Positions 1-4,578 of a stretch of DNA of 8,579 nt are shown here, piece after piece. Within the stretch, counting starts at the first letter, position 1. Each line of letters begins with the position of its first letter. The notes under the pieces are model-generated. The model worked only from the letters and a program-made list of their open reading frames with translations, did no database searches and had not been told where the DNA came from. Origin of the DNA: JBMNUL01 sp050946255 (GTDB lineage Bacteria > Actinomycetota > Coriobacteriia > Coriobacteriales > CADBOM01); contig JBMNUL010000115.1 of assembly GCA_050946255.1 (NCBI GenBank), positions 1 through 8,579 of the forward strand, in the 5' to 3' direction. Made by a program: the position numbers and the translations under genes.

Positions 1-228
1 ACCCTCTGGTTTCGGATTTTCTCCGGTTTCGGCTTCGTTCTGCCCTGATTCTCCCCATCGACGATGGTCGCAATAGTCTTCCCACACAAGTTCGCGAAAC
101 TCCCCATGGTCCGGACAAGTGCGGCAGAGCAGCACGTTGCCCTCAGAGTCCTCCTCCAGCCAGGCGGGCAGTGGCCGCAGGCATTCGGGACATACGCTCT
201 GGGTTATCTGGAGCTTCTCCTGGTTCAT
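1..228 (-). CDS. Radical SAM protein, N-terminal fragment (TrsS-like), runs off the left edge
   Basis: The frame opens at ATG 228-226 and stays open for 76 codons to base 1, so only the N-terminus is visible. It shows C13-x2-C16 followed by C35-x2-C38 and 'CPDHGEF' (38-44), then an acidic segment with 'LVWEDY' (47-52). This paired-CxxC, CP-x-HG-x-F head is familiar from a class of radical SAM enzymes in which it precedes the catalytic CxxxCxxC core; that core would lie beyond the window, so radical SAM activity is inferred. The tail (about 57-76) is Glu/Pro-rich and looks like a linker. The in-frame stop nearest upstream is TGA at 291-289 with no other usable start after it; a GGAAGTGA sequence abuts the ATG. 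It follows the XdhC gene by 83 bases with no terminator, so is probably co-transcribed. The nearby TrsM-like methyltransferase supports a TrsS identity. TrsS proteins are often selenoproteins as I recall; no in-frame TGA occurs in the visible part. Confidence 0.68.
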   Translation of the reverse strand, partial: MNQEKLQITQSVCPECLRPLPAWLEEDSEGNVLLCRTCPDHGEFRELVWEDYCDHRRWGESGQNEAETGENPKPEG

Positions 229-311
229 TTCACTTCCGCCAGTCTTTCGGGTTCTCTGTGGGGGTTCTTCAACTTCTGCAATCTTCTCTCATGTGGTCAA
301 ATAGCCCGGGA

Positions 312-1385
312 TCAGTCGTTCGAGTTCTCTGCGCGGGTCTTCACAAGCTCGGCGACAATCGAGATGGCTATATCGCCTGGAGTATGACCTCCGATTGGCA
401 GCCCAATGGGGGAGTGCACGGCATCGAGCTGTTCCTGGGAGATCCCCTGCTCACGCAAGGTGTCGAATATCAGGCCGATTTTTCGCTTGCTGCCGATCAT
501 CCCGATGTAGCCCGCTGGCGTGGTGAGCGCCCACTGAAGGCATATCCTATCGTAGAGATGGCCCCGGGTGGCAATCACGATGTAGTCGTTTGGGTGAATT
601 TGGATCTTGTCCAGCCCCTCGTACTCTGGCAATACCAGGCACCGTGCCTCGGGGAAGCGTTCGTTGTTCGCGAATTCCAACCTGTCATCCACGACGACGG
701 TGGAGAAATCGGCGATTCTGGCGGCAGCCTCGGTTGCGTATGTCACATGTCCGCCGCCGAGGAAGTAGACGCTTCCCTCCGGACGGACCCTTTCCGCATA
801 TGTCTGTCCGAAATCCTCTGATTCCGAGAAGAACCTCCCATCGTCATTGTCGGTTCCTTCCAGCAGAGCTTCAACTCCTGGTCTGCCCTGCTTTCCGCGC
901 TCGGGAAATCCCAGGGTTTCCCAGGACTCGGAGCAAACGGGCGCAGCGCCTTCCCCTTCACCAGGGTCGATGCTGCTGAGCAGGGATTTCCCTCCGGAAA
1001 TCTCGAATGCCAACAGAATCTCCTTGCCAGACTCCTCTACTTTTACAGCCGAATCCACAACCCGAATTGCCTCTGGTCTTACGACGCATATCATAACGGA
1101 GCCGCTGCCACCGCATATAGGCGTGGAAATGCTCGTGTCGCTCTGGGTGAGGTCATAGTGCACCATTGTTGATTCCCCGCTCTTCAGTGCAGTCTTGCAG
1201 GCGGAGATAACTGCGGCTTCGGGGGAGCCTCCTCCAATCGTCGCGAAAGTGCTTCCGTCTTCGAAGACGAGCATCTTGGAGCCGACCTTGCGCGGAGTGG
1301 AACCCTTGGATTCAACCGTGATGGCCAGTGCAACCGACTCGTCATTTTCAAGATGCTCGAACATCTCTCCATAAACGTTCTTCAT
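312..1385 (-). CDS. xdhC: XdhC/CoxI family Moco maturation and insertion protein
   Basis: This 357-residue protein has the two halves of the XdhC family, which binds molybdenum cofactor, supports its sulfuration and delivers it to xanthine dehydrogenase-type apoenzymes in the cytoplasm. The N-terminal domain (about 1-115) shows 'GSTPRKVGSKML' (28-39), 'ATIGGGSPEA' (48-57) and 'ICGGSGSV' (90-97). The C-terminal Rossmann domain (about 205-350) shows 'LGGGHVTYA' (209-217), 'VVDDRLEFANNERFPEA' (231-247), 'VIATRGH' (270-276), 'IGMIGSKRK' (294-302) and 'SPIGLPIGGHTPGDIAISI' (325-343). The linker (about 115-205) is long, acidic and Gly/Ser-rich. The ATG overlaps the TGA of the upstream methyltransferase gene (ATGA) and has a strong Shine-Dalgarno, so the start is secure. 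Its natural client is the Mop-type enzyme encoded two genes upstream. No FAD subunit or cytidylyltransferase gene is visible. Confidence 0.93.
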   Translation of the reverse strand: MKNVYGEMFEHLENDESVALAITVESKGSTPRKVGSKMLVFEDGSTFATIGGGSPEAAVISACKTALKSGESTMVHYDLTQSDTSISTPICGGSGSVMICVVRPEAIRVVDSAVKVEESGKEILLAFEISGGKSLLSSIDPGEGEGAAPVCSESWETLGFPERGKQGRPGVEALLEGTDNDDGRFFSESEDFGQTYAERVRPEGSVYFLGGGHVTYATEAAARIADFSTVVVDDRLEFANNERFPEARCLVLPEYEGLDKIQIHPNDYIVIATRGHLYDRICLQWALTTPAGYIGMIGSKRKIGLIFDTLREQGISQEQLDAVHSPIGLPIGGHTPGDIAISIVAELVKTRAENSND

Positions 1386-2107
1386 CGGTCAGACCTCCTG
1401 AGGACCATCGCGGTATAGCCGACGTCCTCTGCCCTCATCCCATCGAGGGCAGGGCACCATTTCCCATTTCCCACATCAACTGTGCCACCAGCCATGATCA
1501 CTGCAATTGCGAAATCGGCAAGCAATTCCGTTTCGTCTTCCTCCCATATCTTCTCGAAACCGTGGTGTCTTAGAGCGTCTTCCCATTCTCTTGAGCTGGG
1601 GAGGTTCGGGCTCGTCCCGTTTTTGTCATAGACATCTGAGAACAGCAGCATCCCACCTGGGGCGAGCAATCTGGCACATGATCCCAATGTCTTGTCCAGT
1701 CCATGCTGCAGCGAGATCTCGGATAGAGTGCATTGTGCTATTGCGATGTCGAACGAACCCTCTTCGAGCCCATCATCGCAAAGGTCTCCCGTTGCCAATC
1801 GCGTGTCTGCATCTTCGCCAATTGACCTGGATGCCAGCTCGATGTTCTTCTCGCTGATGTCAATGCCGAATGCCTCGATCCCGATTTTCGATAACAGGGC
1901 CAAGGTGTCACCCGTACCGCATCCGATGTCGATTGCAAGGAGGTTTCCGACCGGCTTGCCGTTGTGGCAGGTTGCGTCGACCTCATCGGCAATCGTGGGC
2001 CCCGCATGCTCGAGGAGCTTGCGTGTCAGTTCCAGACCGCCTGGGCGCATCGGTTTAGGCTCGGTGCCGTCTCCATTCCAAATTTCTCTCTCGTACGGAT
2101 TTGGCAT
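1382..2107 (-). CDS. Class I SAM-dependent methyltransferase, TrsM-like (DVU_1556 family)
   Basis: A 241-residue soluble class I methyltransferase. The SAM-binding motif I is 'LLAIDIGCGTGDTL' (56-69), motif II 'GIDIS' (81-85), the adenine-side acidic position is in 'ATGDL' (105-109), motif IV is 'FDIAIAQCTLSEI' (119-131), and 'LLAPGGMLLFSDVY' (147-160) is the post-motif strand. The N-terminal 'MRPGGLELTRKLLE' (20-33) and the C-terminal 'EEDETELLADFAIAVIMAGG' (189-208) match what I remember of the TrsM/DVU_1556 family, found beside Mop-type aldehyde oxidoreductases and a radical SAM (seleno)protein; its substrate is unknown to me. Small-molecule methyltransferases such as UbiE-like enzymes share the fold but usually lack the RPGGL head. 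The ATG follows the upstream TAG by three bases (TAGAAAATG), implying translational coupling, and its own TGA overlaps the xdhC start. Confidence 0.85.
   Translation of the reverse strand: MPNPYEREIWNGDGTEPKPMRPGGLELTRKLLEHAGPTIADEVDATCHNGKPVGNLLAIDIGCGTGDTLALLSKIGIEAFGIDISEKNIELASRSIGEDADTRLATGDLCDDGLEEGSFDIAIAQCTLSEISLQHGLDKTLGSCARLLAPGGMLLFSDVYDKNGTSPNLPSSREWEDALRHHGFEKIWEEDETELLADFAIAVIMAGGTVDVGNGKWCPALDGMRAEDVGYTAMVLRRSDR
1394..1399 (-). promoter_or_regulatory. Shine-Dalgarno of xdhC
   Basis: AGGAGG on the minus strand, eight bases before the xdhC ATG at 1385. It lies inside the last codons of the upstream methyltransferase gene, so xdhC can re-initiate independently as well as through the ATGA overlap. 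Confidence 0.75.
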
Positions 2108-2110
2108 TTT

Positions 2111-4444
2111 CTACCCCAAGGCCATCCTGTGGCTGTAGACGTTGTGCACGGCGAATCTGTTCTCTCCGATTTTCTCGAAGAACACCCACAGTGTGATGAT
2201 CCCTATCTGGAGATGCGTGATGGTCCAGCCCGTTTGCTCGTCGAGCAACTGCTCGCCAGTCTGATATGAGGAGGCAATCGCCCGCTGAACCTCTTCCTTG
2301 AGGATTAGCTGCGCGTTCATCTTCTCGATGATTCCATCGTCCAGCAATATTTCGGGAGCCTTGGGGTTTGTTTGTGTCTGAATGCCCGTGAATCTCGTTT
2401 TAAGGGCCTCTCTGTTCTCCCTCCGCATTCCTAGCGGGGGCATTTCAACCTGCCCCTCAAATCCCATTAGAAGCGACAAAATATGCGAGGCCCTCGCTCC
2501 TTGCGAGCTGAAGACATCACGGCAATTGGAGCAGTAGGTGACGATGTCGTGGTGCGCTTGCCGTATCCTCACATCGGTGACCTTGCGGGCGAAGTCTGGA
2601 TCTGCCCCGTAGATCAGGCCGCCAAAACCGCAGCATCTCGCGAGGTCGCCGTTTCCATACATCTCCTCGATCTTGTATCCCATCTTGGTCAGAAGCGACC
2701 GTGCGGCTTTTCTGACATTGGGGTCGAGGCGCGCCGAGCATGGGTCGAAGAGGCTGATCTCCTCTCCCTCGACATGAACGGCGCTCTTCGGCAAATCGCT
2801 CCTGTCCAGCATCTCGAGAAGCGATGTCACGGTCACGTCGGGATAGGAGGATTCGACCATCTTCCTGCATGTGGGGCAGCCAACGACGACGGTGGGGAAC
2901 CCCATGGATCTCCATCTGGAGAGGTTGCGGTCCACTACTGCCTGGAAAAGCTTCTCATCTCCAGCCCACATCGCAGGTGCCCCGCAGCATCCAACATCTA
3001 GCGCCACGACCTTGTTTGGAGTGGCATCCCGAAGCATCCGGTATGATGCCTCCACGAGGTCTGGGTCGGATGCTCCCATAGAGCATCCCGGGAAGTAGAT
3101 GAGGTCCGGGTTCTCGCAGGGTTCGATGTCTTCGGAGCCGTTGCCCAATGTCTTGAAATTCTGGTTGCCGTTTCTATCCCCACTATCTGGAATCACAGTG
3201 AAGGCAGCCGAACTTCCGAGCGCATGGTCCATGTCTCTCAACCAGAAGTCGTGGAAGGCAGGTGGCAGCTCGCCTCTTTCGCGGAGGATTCGCCTCGTCT
3301 CGAGGTAGAGCTCTCCCATGTCAAGCCCGTTTGGGCATCTGACACCGCACAGGTTGCAAACCGAGCACATGTTGCTCTTGCGCATCGCGACTTTCGAGCT
3401 GTGCTTGGCAACAGCCGAAAGGGTCTCGCTCAAGTCGTTGACGCATGTGTACGGCTTCCTGGCATCACTGGACAACAGCTCGCAGGTGGTCATGCAGAAG
3501 TCACATTCGCAGAGAAGACAGCGCGATGCCTCTGCCACGGCCTCGTCTTTCGCGAAGACCCCGTTGACAGGGGCAATCCCGGCTTTCGGCACAGCGTTTT
3601 CCAAGTTCACATGGAGCTTGCTGCATCTTTCCCTCGTGTCCACCCTGTCTATAGTCAGGGACCCGCCTCGGAGCAGCCTTTCCACGCTGATGCAAACCGA
3701 CATCGACTCTGCCATGCTGGAAACCACATCGTCGTCGCCAACGGATCCTCCAGCGGCAAAGACACCTTCTCTGGATGTCTGTCTGGTAATCGGATCGGTA
3801 ACGAGGTGGCCTTGCTCGGAATTGAGCCCGAACTCGTTCGACCCCGCACCGGTTGCCACGATGCAGGCATCCCAATCGAGTTCGTCGAGATCCGTTACCA
3901 TGTGCTCGAACTTGACTTCGGCGAATTCCCGCACGATGTCCTCTGCCTCGTCGAGCACTTCTTCCGGAAGCATCTCCTCTGGGAGTGTGCGGAGCCGTCC
4001 ACCCAGACTGTCCCTACTGGTGTGGAGCTCCACATCGTAGCCTCTTCGTCCCAACGCATAAGCACAGGTCATTCCGCAAATTCCGCCGCCCACAACGACG
4101 ATCTTGCCCTTTTTCCTGCGTCTCGCGAACCTTCTCGCGGGCTTCTCCTCGGAATAGTCGAGGATCGCGCGCTCCAGGCTCCTCACCTCGATGCTCCCGC
4201 CCAGTTCATTCCGCTCGCATTTCGAGCGGCACTTCTCGGAGCATACCCTGCAGACGATTTTAGGGAAAGGGATGTCCTGTTCTATTTGCAGGCGAGCGCC
4301 ATCGAAGTCACCCTTCGAGAGCCTGATCAACATAGTGCGGACATCAACCCCAAGAGGGCAGGCAGTAGTGCATGGAACTGGCTCGGTGGCTGTGCAGAGC
4401 GAGCCGTGCTCCACTATCCACGATTGGGTCTTTGGCAATGTCAC
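2111..4444 (-). CDS. Multi-domain FAD and iron-sulfur oxidoreductase with tandem CCG (HdrB-like) domains
   Basis: A 777-residue soluble electron-transfer protein. Order of parts: (a) GltD-like Fe-S helical domain (about 15-100) with C17, C25, C29 and C65, C68, C72, C76; (b) FAD domain with 'VVVGGGICGM' (116-125), 'IVATGAG' (195-201) and 'GVFAAGGSVG' (227-236); (c) ferredoxin-like part with C309-x2-C312-x-C314-x2-C317-x3-C321 and the canonical C360-x2-C363-x2-C366-x3-C370-P; (d) two CCG domains, ligands C454, C486-C487, C523-x2-C526 and C569, C604-C605, C638-x2-C641, as in HdrB and GlpC; (e) an unassigned C-terminal domain (about 695-777). Proteins of this layout, called pyridine nucleotide-disulfide oxidoreductase/dicluster-binding proteins, accompany Mop genes, so it is the likely electron acceptor of the upstream Mop. 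The usual NAD(P)H-binding insertion appears absent. Start: GTG 4444 sits only three bases from AGGAGG; TTG 4438 at nine bases is a good alternative (775 residues). Confidence 0.88.
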   Translation of the reverse strand: MTLPKTQSWIVEHGSLCTATEPVPCTTACPLGVDVRTMLIRLSKGDFDGARLQIEQDIPFPKIVCRVCSEKCRSKCERNELGGSIEVRSLERAILDYSEEKPARRFARRRKKGKIVVVGGGICGMTCAYALGRRGYDVELHTSRDSLGGRLRTLPEEMLPEEVLDEAEDIVREFAEVKFEHMVTDLDELDWDACIVATGAGSNEFGLNSEQGHLVTDPITRQTSREGVFAAGGSVGDDDVVSSMAESMSVCISVERLLRGGSLTIDRVDTRERCSKLHVNLENAVPKAGIAPVNGVFAKDEAVAEASRCLLCECDFCMTTCELLSSDARKPYTCVNDLSETLSAVAKHSSKVAMRKSNMCSVCNLCGVRCPNGLDMGELYLETRRILRERGELPPAFHDFWLRDMDHALGSSAAFTVIPDSGDRNGNQNFKTLGNGSEDIEPCENPDLIYFPGCSMGASDPDLVEASYRMLRDATPNKVVALDVGCCGAPAMWAGDEKLFQAVVDRNLSRWRSMGFPTVVVGCPTCRKMVESSYPDVTVTSLLEMLDRSDLPKSAVHVEGEEISLFDPCSARLDPNVRKAARSLLTKMGYKIEEMYGNGDLARCCGFGGLIYGADPDFARKVTDVRIRQAHHDIVTYCSNCRDVFSSQGARASHILSLLMGFEGQVEMPPLGMRRENREALKTRFTGIQTQTNPKAPEILLDDGIIEKMNAQLILKEEVQRAIASSYQTGEQLLDEQTGWTITHLQIGIITLWVFFEKIGENRFAVHNVYSHRMALG

Positions 4445-4445
4445 G

Positions 4446-4453
4446 CACCTCCT
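4446..4453 (-). promoter_or_regulatory. Shine-Dalgarno deciding between GTG 4444 and TTG 4438
   Basis: AGGAGGTG on the minus strand is a near-perfect anti-Shine-Dalgarno match. Its AGGAGG core is three bases from the GTG at 4444 but nine from the in-frame TTG at 4438. Spacing favours TTG while codon preference favours GTG; the difference is two residues. Confidence 0.65.
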
Positions 4454-4508
4454 CGGGGCGATCTTGTTTTTCCTTTTCCTGCAGAGCCTGCCTGCAACTT
4501 CTTTACAG

Positions 4509-4514
4509 AGTATA
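4509..4514 (-). promoter_or_regulatory. Possible promoter element (TATACT) for the downstream four-gene unit
   Basis: Just after the T5 run of the mop terminator the minus strand reads TATACT, a reasonable bacterial -10 or a weak archaeal TATA-like box. A -35 at 17 bases would be CCAACA (three of six matches), lying in the terminator loop, so a bacterial reading is weak. The position about 65 bases before the next start codon and just past a strong terminator makes a promoter here likely, but the exact element is a guess. Confidence 0.25.
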
Positions 4515-4515
4515 G

Positions 4516-4557
4516 AAAAAGCCCCGGGACATGTTGGATAAAGAGCGGTCCCGGGGC
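4516..4557 (-). terminator. Intrinsic terminator after the mop gene
   Basis: On the minus strand a perfect 10-bp stem (GCCCCGGGAC, 4557-4548, pairing with GTCCCGGGGC, 4530-4521) encloses a 17-base loop and is followed at once by TTTTT (4520-4516). It begins about 20 bases after the mop stop codon. Nine of the stem pairs are GC apart from one AT pair. It should separate mop from the next gene in expression, fully or by partial read-through. Confidence 0.87.
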
Positions 4558-4578
4558 AACTTTAAGCAACAAGCAGAT

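Noticed and set aside
268..291. A seven-codon minus-strand ORF (ATG at 291) between xdhC and the radical SAM gene.
   Set aside because: No ribosome binding site or family support, and too short to distinguish from chance.
289..291. In-frame TGA upstream of the radical SAM start considered as a selenocysteine codon.
   Set aside because: Upstream of it the frame runs into the end of xdhC with no supported start codon, and the ATG at 228 already gives the expected N-terminus.
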